Shown here: positions 1 to 8,569 of the stretch, piece by piece
Numbering within the stretch: position 1 is the first letter of the stretch
Layout: every line of letters begins with the position of its first letter
Assembly (NCBI GenBank): GCA_032027005.1
Contig: JAVSMW010000009.1
Span: 105,851 to 169,850, forward strand
Source: JAVSMW01 sp032027005
Lineage (GTDB): Bacteria; Bacillota; Thermincolia; Thermincolales; UBA2595
Reading direction: 5' to 3'
DNA: 64,000 nt
Program-made: the position numbers and the translations under genes
Notes under the pieces: generated by a model
The model's input: the letters and a program-made list of their open reading frames with translations, nothing else
Database searches by the model: none
Told to the model about the DNA's origin: nothing

Positions 1-115
1 TTCTTGTAAATCCATATTTTTTTGGTCATCAACCGATGGCTTGCTTTGCTCTGCCACTTTACTTTGCTGGTACCTCTAACTCATTATTTCAGACTTTCCA
101 TCTCCTCTGTAAAAT
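1..115 (-). repeat. Degenerate IS-derived repeat, copy 1
   Basis: The left edge resembles 20591-20705. Both carry, read on the minus strand, AAGTCTGAAATA, then a stop codon, then a reading frame containing KPSVDD. The frame here runs off the left edge as KVAEQSKPSVDDQKNMDLQE. The second copy is joined to an IS200-type transposase start, so both are probably transposon or accessory remnants. 116-307 contains nothing I can recognise. Confidence 0.4.
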
Positions 116-307
116 TTCTTCACCAATCTCCATTATAGATAATACTATTAGTAACTTTTACAGGCAAATTCCTTCAGCTAGACTCCAGCTGTCAACTGCC
201 AATCTTATCCTTTGAGTTCCTTATTTCAAATATATGACATTTCCCGACCTCTGTCAAGACATTTTACTATATTTTGTAGTAGTTTTTGGGGCGAATTTGT
301 GCGGAAT

Positions 308-2311
308 TTAACTAGGTTTCATTCTTAATAGCAGCTCTCTTACATCGTCATCAGTCTTGACTGAATTATTTTCCGTAAATCCGATTTTAAAGTCACAATT
401 ACCTGTTTTGATATTTAAGCATCCCCAGGCGTATTTACCTCTGATCACCATATGGCCGCATTTGGGACAACTGCCTATAATGACGCGTTTGGTGGTATGG
501 GATTTAACAGTTGATACAAGGTCGGCTGTAAATTTACTGAGATCCCTCATAAAATCTGCCCTTGTATCCTGTCCCCTTTCAATATCAGCCAATCTTTTTT
601 CCCATTGGGCGGTTAGCTCTGGCTGTTTAAGTTCAGATATGGGGATCAGTTCAATTAACTTAAAAGCCTTTTCTGTGGGGTTTAATTTCTTACCCTGGCG
701 CACTATGTATTCTCTGCTGATGAGAGTTTCAATAATTGACGCTCTGGTCGCAGGCGTACCTAATGACATGCCCTTCATTTTTGCTTTCAGCTCTTCATCC
801 TCAATAAGTTTTCCTGCTGTTTCCATGGCCCCAAGTAAACTGGCTTCAGTGTATTTAGACGGCTTTTTTGTTTCCTTGGTCAAAACTTCAGTGCCAGATA
901 CATTGTAACATGCGCCTTTTTTTACAGGGGGAAGAGTCTGGTCTTCATCTTCTTCTTTATCTTTGTCTTTGTCTTCATCCTTTGGTTTCGGTTCTGCGGC
1001 ATATATGGCTGTCCATCCCGGCTTCAGGACAACTTTTCCCGTTGTCTTAAAAGTATGTTCTTCGACAGTGGTCAGGATTGTAGTATTTTCAACCTTACAG
1101 GGCCCGTAAAAAACAGCTGTGAACCGCTTGGCGATCAAGAGAAACACCTTTAGCTGATCGGAGTTTAAACGTCTTACATCAGGTTTCTGCTCTGTAGGTA
1201 TAATAGCATGGTGATCAGAAAGTTTGGCATCATCCACAAATTTTTTATTGACCGGTAATTTTGCCAGGGCCAGTAAGGGTTCAATGAATTTAGCCAGTTC
1301 GGGCAAGGTCTGAAGGTTTTTTAGGATTTTTGGAAATGTGGCAACCTGAGCTGTGGCCAGGTGGTTTGAATCTGTTCTGGGATATGTGATAAACTTAAAT
1401 TCTTCATAAAGCTTTTGAGCTATCTCCAGGGTTTTGGCTGCTGAAAAACCGTATTTTTTATTGCATTCCCTCTGTAAATCGGTGAGATTAAAAAGCTTAG
1501 GCGGTGATTCATCACTTTTCTTTTTTTGTACAGAGTCAATGATGCCGATTTTTCCGGATACCAGATCTGCTAATTTATCAGCTTCTTCTTTAGACATTAT
1601 TCTAGCATTGTTATCTTTAATGTACCTGCCTTTGTATTGACCGTCAGGATTTTCGAAAAGGGCATGTAATTCCCAGTATGGCACAGGGACAAAATTTCGG
1701 ATTTCATTTTCTCTGTTTACAATCATAGCCAAAGTTGGAGTTTGCACACGTCCTACACTAAATGTCATCCCATGCTTGATTGACATTGCCCTGGACCCGT
1801 TCATGCCAACTAGCCAGTCTGCTTCGGCCCTGCAGTATGCAGCCTGAGCAAGGTTTTCTTTAGCCTGCCCATCGAGTAGATTGGCAAATCCTTTTTCGAT
1901 ATCCGGAGCAGCCATGGAACTGATCCATAATCTTTTAACAGGAAGTTTACAACCTGTCATGTGGTAGATATACCGAAATATTAATTCCCCTTCCCTTCCG
2001 GCGTCAGTTGCACAGATCACAGATTCGTAACTGTTCTTATGCACCAGGGTGTTAATCACTTCAAATTGGCCGGCTGTTTTGGGTGAGATGTTTAGTTTAA
2101 ATTTTTCAGGAATGATGGGTAAATCGGCAAAATTCCAACGACCGGTCCCTACATATGCTTCAGGTGCAGCCAGTTCAACCAAATGACCTACGGCCCAGGT
2201 GATAACATAATTGGAATTTTCCATCCATCCATTCTTAGATATAAACTTGCCCAGCACATTTGCAATATCTTTAGCAACACCGGGCTTTTCCGTAATTATA
2301 AGTTTTTTCAA
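308..2311 (-). CDS. topB: DNA topoisomerase III (type IA)
   Basis: Type IA topoisomerase, which relaxes and decatenates DNA through a 5'-phosphotyrosine intermediate. The 667 residues begin with a Toprim domain (MKKLIITEKPGVAKDIA, then DAGREGE near residue 105). The SVGRVQTPTLAM strand follows near 190. The catalytic tyrosine lies in FITYPRTDS, which I compute as Tyr310. A single C-terminal zinc-ribbon-like unit (CPKCGH...C...C, about 615-639) follows the core. An acidic lysine/aspartate run sits near residue 450. The start is TTG, preceded by AAGGAG at 9 nt. It lies 46 bp downstream of the nucleoid-associated protein gene and may be cotranscribed with it. TopB rather than TopA because it has only one short zinc unit and the TopB-like N-terminus. 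Confidence 0.93.
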   Translation of the reverse strand: MKKLIITEKPGVAKDIANVLGKFISKNGWMENSNYVITWAVGHLVELAAPEAYVGTGRWNFADLPIIPEKFKLNISPKTAGQFEVINTLVHKNSYESVICATDAGREGELIFRYIYHMTGCKLPVKRLWISSMAAPDIEKGFANLLDGQAKENLAQAAYCRAEADWLVGMNGSRAMSIKHGMTFSVGRVQTPTLAMIVNRENEIRNFVPVPYWELHALFENPDGQYKGRYIKDNNARIMSKEEADKLADLVSGKIGIIDSVQKKKSDESPPKLFNLTDLQRECNKKYGFSAAKTLEIAQKLYEEFKFITYPRTDSNHLATAQVATFPKILKNLQTLPELAKFIEPLLALAKLPVNKKFVDDAKLSDHHAIIPTEQKPDVRRLNSDQLKVFLLIAKRFTAVFYGPCKVENTTILTTVEEHTFKTTGKVVLKPGWTAIYAAEPKPKDEDKDKDKEEDEDQTLPPVKKGACYNVSGTEVLTKETKKPSKYTEASLLGAMETAGKLIEDEELKAKMKGMSLGTPATRASIIETLISREYIVRQGKKLNPTEKAFKLIELIPISELKQPELTAQWEKRLADIERGQDTRADFMRDLSKFTADLVSTVKSHTTKRVIIGSCPKCGHMVIRGKYAWGCLNIKTGNCDFKIGFTENNSVKTDDDVRELLLRMKPS

Positions 2312-2357
2312 CAGAATCTGCTCCTTGAGAAAGCTTATTCAATCAGTGTTTAACTTC

Positions 2358-3371
2358 TTATTTGTTAACTACCTTATTGATGTTCTTAATCAAGATGGAA
2401 ATAGTACCATCAGGGTTGTTTATAAATTCAATGACATCTTTGTCATTATAAAATTGTGAAGGAAAATTAATCTCTATACCGGTGTCGGTCTGCAATTTTT
2501 GGGTTTTAAACTTTTTGCCTGTTTGGTTAGTTTCAGGAATACTGACCTTGTTTTCTGCCAGCCCGCCCTTCCTCACTTCTTCCAGGTATTGTCTTTTAAT
2601 ATCGGGGATTTCGCCAAATACCTGCTCTGCTACACTCTCAACCTTGATTTCATTTGAGTCCTCCAGACTCTGGGCGATACAGCTTCTAAGGACCGCTACC
2701 TTCTCAAAGTCCTCGTCGAAATACTTTTTACTTATCTTACTAACTGTTTTGTCCAGCAGTTTTATTTTCTGTGAATATGAAAGATCACTATCACAATTCA
2801 GAAAATACTTCGATAAATAAAATTCTTTACTACCACATATATCGTATTTTTTCTCGATTATTTTTAATTCAAAAGTAGTCAGGTTAATTATTACACACTC
2901 ATCTATTTTTTGGGATTCGCCGGGAAGGGTTGTTTTTTGCCTGATCAGACTGTTACTGGTTCCTTCCGGAGTATTAGTAACATAGTGAATGTAGCTGCTC
3001 CTGTAGTTTAGTTTAATTAGGCTAAAATACTTCACACCGTCTAATGCAAAAATACAAAATATAACATCAGCCGAAGGGATACTTGGGTTTTGCTTCATGA
3101 CGGCGAATAGCCTGTTGGCAAGTTCTATACTAACTTTGAACAATGAAGGTTCACCTTGCTTAAGATGGCAGCAGTAATCATAGACCTCATTGCCGCCAGG
3201 CCCCCAGACCGCCTTTTTTAAATCACCGTCGTTCAGGATCTTAGAAATGTGCTTTTCTAGAAAATCGCTGGTGTCTTTTTCTAGTTCAAGTTCGTTTTTT
3301 GAAAGAATCGGTGCTTCGTGATTACTGTCTAAGATATGTAAAATAGCTTTGGATAAAAGTATGTTTTCCAA
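2358..3371 (-). CDS. 37-kDa nucleoid-associated protein (NdpA/YejK-like)
   Basis: The 337-residue protein begins MENILLSKAILHILD and has WGPGGNEVYDYC, SIELANRLFAVMKQNPSIPSAD and an internal YFSLIKLNY strand, a pattern matching the nucleoid-associated NA37/YejK family. Members bind nucleoids; their biochemical role is poorly defined. The C-terminal ~60 residues (after KVSIPETNQTGKKF) look like a small beta domain. The start is TTG behind GAGGAG at 8 nt. It precedes topB by 46 bp on the same strand, so a shared transcript affecting DNA topology is plausible. Family assignment rests on pattern recognition only. Confidence 0.6.
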   Translation of the reverse strand: MENILLSKAILHILDSNHEAPILSKNELELEKDTSDFLEKHISKILNDGDLKKAVWGPGGNEVYDYCCHLKQGEPSLFKVSIELANRLFAVMKQNPSIPSADVIFCIFALDGVKYFSLIKLNYRSSYIHYVTNTPEGTSNSLIRQKTTLPGESQKIDECVIINLTTFELKIIEKKYDICGSKEFYLSKYFLNCDSDLSYSQKIKLLDKTVSKISKKYFDEDFEKVAVLRSCIAQSLEDSNEIKVESVAEQVFGEIPDIKRQYLEEVRKGGLAENKVSIPETNQTGKKFKTQKLQTDTGIEINFPSQFYNDKDVIEFINNPDGTISILIKNINKVVNK

Positions 3372-3414
3372 AATGATGTCTCCTCGCTGATATTTTCCGA
3401 TATAATTTCCTAAA

Positions 3415-3446
3415 CGTCAAGAAAATCCCACTACATGGGATTTTCT
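3415..3446 (-). terminator. Intrinsic terminator after the DEAD-box gene
   Basis: A perfect 10-bp stem GAAAATCCCA/TGGGATTTTC (3421-3445) with a 5-nt loop overlaps the helicase stop codon. It separates the ABC-F/helicase pair from the ndpA-like/topB pair. Confidence 0.7.
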
Positions 3447-4641
3447 ACATTTTCCTGCCTGGCAGACCTTTGTTAACAACGGCATTCATAGGCTCTCGTT
3501 TTCTGACAGGTATGACCTGCTCTCCGCTGACGCCCCATTCTTCAAAGCGAACACCTAACTCTTTTTCGTATTTAGAGATAATGAATTTTTGCTCTGGAGT
3601 CACAAAGTTCACGGCCAGTCCTGATTTGCCCGCCCGCCCGGTGCGCCCGACCCGGTGGATATAATACTCAGGATTAGGGGGTAAATCAAAGTTAAAAATA
3701 ATCTCAATATCCTTAATATCCATCCCCCGGGCAAACAAGTCGGTTGTTACGAGCAATTGAACTTTCCCGGCCCTGAGCTTCTCCAGAGCTGTTTTCCTTT
3801 CCAGGGGATTGAGTTCACTATGCAAACCTTCAGCCGCAATGCCAAAAGATCTAAATCGCTTCACAAAGGGCAAAACCCCCTTGTTGCTGTTAATAAACGC
3901 AATAGCAGCCCGGGGTTTATATATACCCATCAGTTTTTGCAGGGTTTCGGCCTTGTTTTTTTCCTGGGACATAAAATAAATGTGCTTTATACCCTCAGCA
4001 ACCTGGGAATCAATTGATAAATTGACCAATTCCGGCTCCTTTAAAAACTCCAGAGATGAAGCAACCATTTCCGGACTCACGGTAGCTGAAACCATGACCA
4101 CCTGACGGTCCCGCAGAGTGGCCTTGATGATGGACTGGACATCATCCTTAAAACCCATCTGCCACATTTTATCTACTTCGTCGATGACAACAGACCTGAC
4201 AGTCTGGGCGTTAATTTTTCTCATCTGCAGGAGTTCCAAAACCCTGCCGGGGGTGCCTGCCAGGAGATGAGGCTTCTTTTTTAAGTTATCGATCTGGCGG
4301 CGGATGTTCACCCCGCCCAATACGGGCATTGTCAGGATACCCTGCTCAGCTCCCAGTCCATTAGCTGTTCTGGTAATCTGCATGGCCAGTTCCCTGGTAG
4401 GAGCCAAAATAATGGCCTGAATTCCTTTAGTTTCGAGGTTAAGTTTAGTCAATAAAGGCAACAAATAAGCAAAGGTTTTGCCGGTACCGGTGGGTGACTG
4501 GGCAATAATATCCCGGCCTTCCAGAACAATAGGAATTGCTTCCTCCTGTACCTTGGTAGGCACTGTGATATTACTGCTTTGTAGTTTTTCAGCCAGCCAC
4601 CCGGAAATGCCTAAACTCCCGAAACTCTGTTTCTGGGTCAT
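3445..4641 (-). CDS. DEAD-box ATP-dependent RNA helicase (DEVD variant)
   Basis: ATP-dependent RNA helicase acting in RNA remodelling, ribosome assembly or mRNA decay. The 398 residues show a Q motif (PTKVQ, Gln32), motif I SPTGTGKT (49-56), PTREL (81-85), TPGR (130-133), motif II, SAT, ARGMD and HRVGRTGRAG. Motif II reads DEVD (154-157) instead of DEAD, a tolerated but uncommon change. There is no long C-terminal RNA-binding extension, so this is a minimal core. The ATG overlaps the upstream ABC-F stop as ATGA, implying translational coupling, so an RNA helicase and a ribosome-associated ATPase are made together. It could be a CshA/CshB/DeaD relative; I cannot choose among paralogues. Confidence 0.9.
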   Translation of the reverse strand: MTQKQSFGSLGISGWLAEKLQSSNITVPTKVQEEAIPIVLEGRDIIAQSPTGTGKTFAYLLPLLTKLNLETKGIQAIILAPTRELAMQITRTANGLGAEQGILTMPVLGGVNIRRQIDNLKKKPHLLAGTPGRVLELLQMRKINAQTVRSVVIDEVDKMWQMGFKDDVQSIIKATLRDRQVVMVSATVSPEMVASSLEFLKEPELVNLSIDSQVAEGIKHIYFMSQEKNKAETLQKLMGIYKPRAAIAFINSNKGVLPFVKRFRSFGIAAEGLHSELNPLERKTALEKLRAGKVQLLVTTDLFARGMDIKDIEIIFNFDLPPNPEYYIHRVGRTGRAGKSGLAVNFVTPEQKFIISKYEKELGVRFEEWGVSGEQVIPVRKREPMNAVVNKGLPGRKM

Positions 4642-6263
4642 GATACTGCCTCCAAATACATTTCTTCCCGCAGTCTTATAATATCCGCATGCTCCAGATA
4701 TTCATCATAAGTCATTTGTTTATCGATCAGCCCTTTGGGTGTTATTTCGATAATCCGGTTGGCAATGGTTTGCACAAACTGGTGATCCTGTGACACAAAG
4801 AGAATAGTGCCTTTAAAATTGATCAAGCCGTTATTTAAGGCTGTTATCGACTCCAAATCCAGGTGGTTTGTTGGTTCATCCAGAAGCAGCACGTTAGCGC
4901 CGCTCAGCATCATCCTGGACAGCATGCACCGGACTTTTTCGCCTCCAGAAATAACACCGGCTTTTTTCAGGGCTTCCTCCCCGGAGAAAAGCATCCGGCC
5001 CAAAAAACCACGCACAAAGGACTCGTCCTGGTCAGGTGAATATTGCCGCAGCCAATCTACCAGACTCAAATCAACGTCAAAATAGCCGGTATTGTCCTTG
5101 GGGAAATAGGTCTGACTGGTTGTGACGCCCCATTTAAACTCACCACTATCAGGTTCAAGTTCACCCATCAGGATCTGTAGAAGTGTGGTTTTGGCCAGTT
5201 CATTGGGGCCTGCCAGGGCTATTTTATCACCGGGGAAAACGGTAAAAGTAAGGTTGTCCAGGATTTTTTCTCCATCAATAGTTTTGCAGAGACCTTTCAC
5301 ATGCAAAAGGTTATCCCCTGCTTCCCGGTCCGGTTTAAAATCGATATAAGGGTATTTCCTGGATGATGGCTTAATATCTTCCAGAGTCAGTTTTTCCAGC
5401 TGCTTTTTTCTGGCGGTGGCCTGTTTGGCCTTCGAGGCGTTGGAGCTGAATCTTTCGATGAACTTTTTAAGTTCCTGAGCCTTTTCTTCAGTTTTTCTGT
5501 TAGCTTCTTTTAAAAGTCTTGCGGCCAATTGGCTGGACTCATACCAGAAGTCATAATTGCCAACATATAACTGGACCTTCCCGTAATCGATGTCAGCAAT
5601 ATGGGTACAAACCTTGTTTAAAAAATGCCGGTCATGGGAGATTACTATGACGGTATTTTTATAATTGTACATAAAATGTTCGAGCCAGTTTATGGATTGG
5701 GCATCCAAATGGTTAGTAGGCTCGTCCAGCAGGAGGATATCAGGATTACCAAATAAAGCCTGGGCCAGCAGGACCCGGACCTTTAATTTACCTTCAATTT
5801 CCTGCATTTTTTTGTTATGAAGTTCCACCGGGATACCTAAGCCGGTCAATAAGGTGGCTGCTTCAGACTCGGCATCCCAGCCGTTCAAATCGGCAAACTC
5901 GGCTTCCAATTCGGCAGCTTTGATCCCGTCTTCATCGGAAAAATCAGCTTTGGCATAAATGGCATCCTTGGCTGTCATTATATCATAGAGTTTCCGGTGG
6001 CCCATGATAACGGTTGTCAAGACCTCATATTCATCAAATTCAAAGTGATCCTGCTTAAGAACAGCCACCCTTTCGCCGGGAGTAGTTATTACATCCCCTT
6101 TGGTTGGTTCAGTTTCCCCGGCCAGGATTTTCAAAAAGGTTGACTTACCTGCTCCATTGGCCCCTATCAGGCCATAACAGTTGCCTGGAGTAAACTTAAT
6201 ATTTACATCTTCAAATAAAGTTCTTTTCCCAAAAGTCAATGTAACTCCACTTGTACTAATCAA
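4638..6263 (-). CDS. ABC-F family ribosome-associated ATPase (YkpA/YbiT-like)
   Basis: Soluble twin-ATPase of the ABC-F family, acting on ribosomes rather than in membrane transport. Domain 1 has GANGAGKST (35-42) and LLLDEPTNHLD, with a degenerate signature IEGKLKVRVLLAQALF. An arginine/lysine-rich linker follows. Domain 2 has the variant Walker A GPNELAKTT, the signature ISGGEKVR and a second LLLDEPTNHLD. These variant motifs recall the YkpA/YbiT branch. I place the start at TTG 6263 (MISTSGVTLTFG, 541 aa) behind AAAGGCGG. A longer frame to 6392 exists, but its hydrophobic leader is translated from the terminator of the cyclophilin gene. The stop overlaps the helicase start (ATGA). Confidence 0.9.
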   Translation of the reverse strand: MISTSGVTLTFGKRTLFEDVNIKFTPGNCYGLIGANGAGKSTFLKILAGETEPTKGDVITTPGERVAVLKQDHFEFDEYEVLTTVIMGHRKLYDIMTAKDAIYAKADFSDEDGIKAAELEAEFADLNGWDAESEAATLLTGLGIPVELHNKKMQEIEGKLKVRVLLAQALFGNPDILLLDEPTNHLDAQSINWLEHFMYNYKNTVIVISHDRHFLNKVCTHIADIDYGKVQLYVGNYDFWYESSQLAARLLKEANRKTEEKAQELKKFIERFSSNASKAKQATARKKQLEKLTLEDIKPSSRKYPYIDFKPDREAGDNLLHVKGLCKTIDGEKILDNLTFTVFPGDKIALAGPNELAKTTLLQILMGELEPDSGEFKWGVTTSQTYFPKDNTGYFDVDLSLVDWLRQYSPDQDESFVRGFLGRMLFSGEEALKKAGVISGGEKVRCMLSRMMLSGANVLLLDEPTNHLDLESITALNNGLINFKGTILFVSQDHQFVQTIANRIIEITPKGLIDKQMTYDEYLEHADIIRLREEMYLEAVS

Positions 6264-6345
6264 TTCATTACCGCCTTTATCATTTAATTGTCCATTTAAA
6301 GAAAAATGCACTATACCATTATATCTAAATATTGCAATTAAGTAA

Positions 6346-6382
6346 AATAATAAAAAAAGCAAGCCCTTCGAACTGCTTGCTA
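6346..6382 (-). terminator. Intrinsic terminator after the cyclophilin gene
   Basis: Reading minus, GCAAGC and GCTTGC (6375-6380 and 6359-6364) form a stem followed by TTTTTTT. It lies 27 bp beyond the cyclophilin stop and upstream of the ABC-F start. Confidence 0.75.
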
Positions 6383-6408
6383 ATTTTTTCATTCTATTGA
6401 GAATTTAT

Positions 6409-7125
6409 TCACTGAACTTTTACCGGGTCGCCATCATTAACTCCAAAAGTATCAACAGTAACACTTTTCATTTTCTGCGGGGCAAGAGGTTTGTCAGCTC
6501 CATTCCGCTCGACATTGACGATTTTGTCTACCTCTTCCATACCTGAGAGAACTTTGCCAAAAGCGGCATAATCCCCGTCCAGATGTGGTCTGTCACTGAC
6601 CATGATGAAAAACTGGGAACCGGCCGAATCCGGCATCATGCTTTCCCTGGCCATAGAAATGACACCACGTTCATGTTTAAGATTGTTGGCAAATCCGTTA
6701 TTGTTAAATTCGCCTTTGATACTGTAATCCGGACCGCCTGAGCCGTTACCGTTGGGGTCTCCCCCCTGTATCATAAATCCGGGGATAACCCTGTGAAAAA
6801 TTAAGCCATTGTAAAAACCTTTGCTCACCAATGAAATAAAGTTCCTCACTGTGTTAGGAGCTATAGATGGGTACAATTCCATAACAATTTTATGCCCGTC
6901 TTCCATTTCAATAGTGACAAGCGGGTTTTTAGTATTGTCGGTATTTGTGGCAGAAGAACCTTGTTTCTGCTGATCTTCATTTGCTGAAGACTGCTCCTGA
7001 GATGGATTAGTCGCACTTTGTTGATTGCCATACTGTTCAGCACTGTTAGATGTATCAGGCCCGGTGCAGCCAAAAGCAACAATGGTGAAGAGCATCATAA
7101 TACACAAAAAAATAAATTTCTTCAT
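6409..7125 (-). CDS. Cyclophilin-type peptidyl-prolyl isomerase, lipoprotein
   Basis: Peptidyl-prolyl cis-trans isomerase predicted to be anchored outside the membrane and to assist protein folding there. The 238 residues start with a lipoprotein signal (MKKFIFLCIMMLFTIVAFGC, Cys20 as lipidation site). A Gln/Ser/Asn-rich linker runs to about residue 70. The cyclophilin domain shows FHRVIPGFMIQGGDPNG (with the catalytic Arg), GSGGPDYSIKGEF, SQFFI and a final LDGDYAAFGKV. The GSGGP loop is typical of bacterial single-domain cyclophilins. The ATG is preceded by AAGGATGG. It is a single-gene unit closed by its own terminator. Confidence 0.92.
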   Translation of the reverse strand: MKKFIFLCIMMLFTIVAFGCTGPDTSNSAEQYGNQQSATNPSQEQSSANEDQQKQGSSATNTDNTKNPLVTIEMEDGHKIVMELYPSIAPNTVRNFISLVSKGFYNGLIFHRVIPGFMIQGGDPNGNGSGGPDYSIKGEFNNNGFANNLKHERGVISMARESMMPDSAGSQFFIMVSDRPHLDGDYAAFGKVLSGMEEVDKIVNVERNGADKPLAPQKMKSVTVDTFGVNDGDPVKVQ

Positions 7126-7206
7126 CTTACCATCCTTCCAGAAAGGTATTTAAACATCCTTAAATATTATAAAACGAAGCAACTCTTTGTACAATCAAAA
7201 AATTTC

Positions 7207-8139
7207 TTATACTAACCTCAGCAAATAAGAAATTTTGGCTTTTCTCAAAAATTCCTCCAGGGTCATTTTCTTCATATAGTTTCTTAGCATATTAAGTCCG
7301 TCATTGTCCATGGCAAAAACCATACAGCACTGATCGTCATTAAGGGTGTATAGAATATGGTTGGCAGTCTTGGATTTATTGTTGATAATTGCATATGATG
7401 CCAGGCCCAGGTTAGCGTTAGCCTGTCTCTGCAGCTGATTGGCGGAAAAAACCGGGGTAACGCTTAGCGTTTGACTAAGATTTATTGAGTTAAAGCCATT
7501 CTCCTGAAATATCTTGTTCCATTCCTTGATAGCACTGACAATTGCTTTGCGGGCTTCGTAATTTGAGTATATTTCTTTAGCCGGAAAATGAGCCATGATT
7601 CTCTGGGATATGGCCAGGGAACGGGGGCAATTTTCTTCAACGAAGGTTTTATGTTTCGTTAAAACCGCCGGAAAAGTGCGCAGCAAATTATTAATGGTCA
7701 GAATCCTGTTAATGTTTTTCTCCAGGCCCTCTTCTTCCGCGCCAACTTCACTCTCAAGATCGGGAAATAGCTGTAGCTCATCTATCTTTAAGCCCCTTCT
7801 TTTTTGTTCAGCCAAAATCCAGTTATGTTCCAGGTAGCCCTGGAGTTTAGTACCAATTACACTGATCAGATTTGGTTCAATAACCCTGACGAAACTGGGG
7901 ATATGTTTCTTGGCGCAGATATGCAGCAACTCATGGGAGATGGCGTATTCATCTGCCAGAGATTCTTCCCTGACATGAAGCACGTAATCACCGTTTTCCT
8001 GCACAACAGTCTGTAGAGCTACATTAAACAGAGAACCATCATGTACCCGTAACTGTACTTGCCCGGAAACTGCTTCCCCGGCGTCCTTCAACAGGTTTCG
8101 CAGAAATTGGGACAATTTGTTTTCATCGACTGGTGTCAT
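7207..8139 (-). CDS. Uncharacterised protein with HExxH metallopeptidase-like motif
   Basis: I do not recognise this family. The protein (310 aa) has HELLH near residue 70, in the context DEYAISHELLHICAKK. This fits a helix carrying a zinc-binding HExxH motif, so it may be a soluble zinc metallopeptidase-like protein. A plausible third ligand region follows (GYLEHNWILAEQKRRG, about 35 residues on). The rest is alpha/beta without membrane segments. I start at ATG 8139 (MTPVDENKLSQF) because AAGGAGG lies 11 nt upstream; the longer TTG start at 8160 would itself encode that ribosome site. The M78/ImmA-IrrE superfamily is an alternative home, but no HTH is fused. Confidence 0.6.
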   Translation of the reverse strand: MTPVDENKLSQFLRNLLKDAGEAVSGQVQLRVHDGSLFNVALQTVVQENGDYVLHVREESLADEYAISHELLHICAKKHIPSFVRVIEPNLISVIGTKLQGYLEHNWILAEQKRRGLKIDELQLFPDLESEVGAEEEGLEKNINRILTINNLLRTFPAVLTKHKTFVEENCPRSLAISQRIMAHFPAKEIYSNYEARKAIVSAIKEWNKIFQENGFNSINLSQTLSVTPVFSANQLQRQANANLGLASYAIINNKSKTANHILYTLNDDQCCMVFAMDNDGLNMLRNYMKKMTLEEFLRKAKISYLLRLV

Positions 8140-8352
8140 TAAGTAAAATTCCTCCTTCAATTATAAGGCAACCTATCGGTAACATACCACAGAATCACAT
8201 AGTTACTGAGAAACATTTGTCTCTGTACTACTACTTCGTAAAAGTTAGCAAAAACCCAAAATGAAACCTCCACTACTGATAACTGGCCACTGGTTATTAA
8301 CCTTTTGATTGCAGCTTTGCTGCGCTGTGTACTCTGTGGTTTGTTTTTTATA

Positions 8353-8559
8353 TCATGCACCAACAAATTTAAACCTAGGTTCCTCCTGCCCATTGACCAC
8401 TACATTTTCGCAAAACATTGCCTTGGGTCTGATCCAGAGACCCTGGTTTCCATATAAAGCCTGGTAGACCACATATTCTTCTTCTGTCTCGGAATGTTTG
8501 GCCACTCCTATGACCTTATAGTAATTACCTTTATAATGCCGGTATTTTCCTGTTTTCAT
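8353..8559 (-). CDS. DUF1653 family small protein
   Basis: This 68-residue protein carries the DUF1653 signature: GKYRHYKGNYYKVIGVAKHS, VVYQALYG, LWIRPKAMF and a terminal RFKFV. The family is common in bacteria as a stand-alone domain and has no known biochemical role. The start is taken at ATG 8559 (MKTGKYRHYKG). A TTG at 8583 in frame overlaps the end of dinB and is less likely. It sits 10 bp after dinB and is probably cotranscribed with it. 8160-8352 has no gene, only weak CCACAGA-type inverted repeats. Confidence 0.85.
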   Translation of the reverse strand: MKTGKYRHYKGNYYKVIGVAKHSETEEEYVVYQALYGNQGLWIRPKAMFCENVVVNGQEEPRFKFVGA

Positions 8560-8569
8560 TATCTTAAAA

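Noticed and set aside
6264..6392. N-terminal membrane segment on the ABC-F protein
   Set aside because: The leader is translated from the intrinsic terminator of the cyclophilin gene; a TTG start with a ribosome site lies at 6263.
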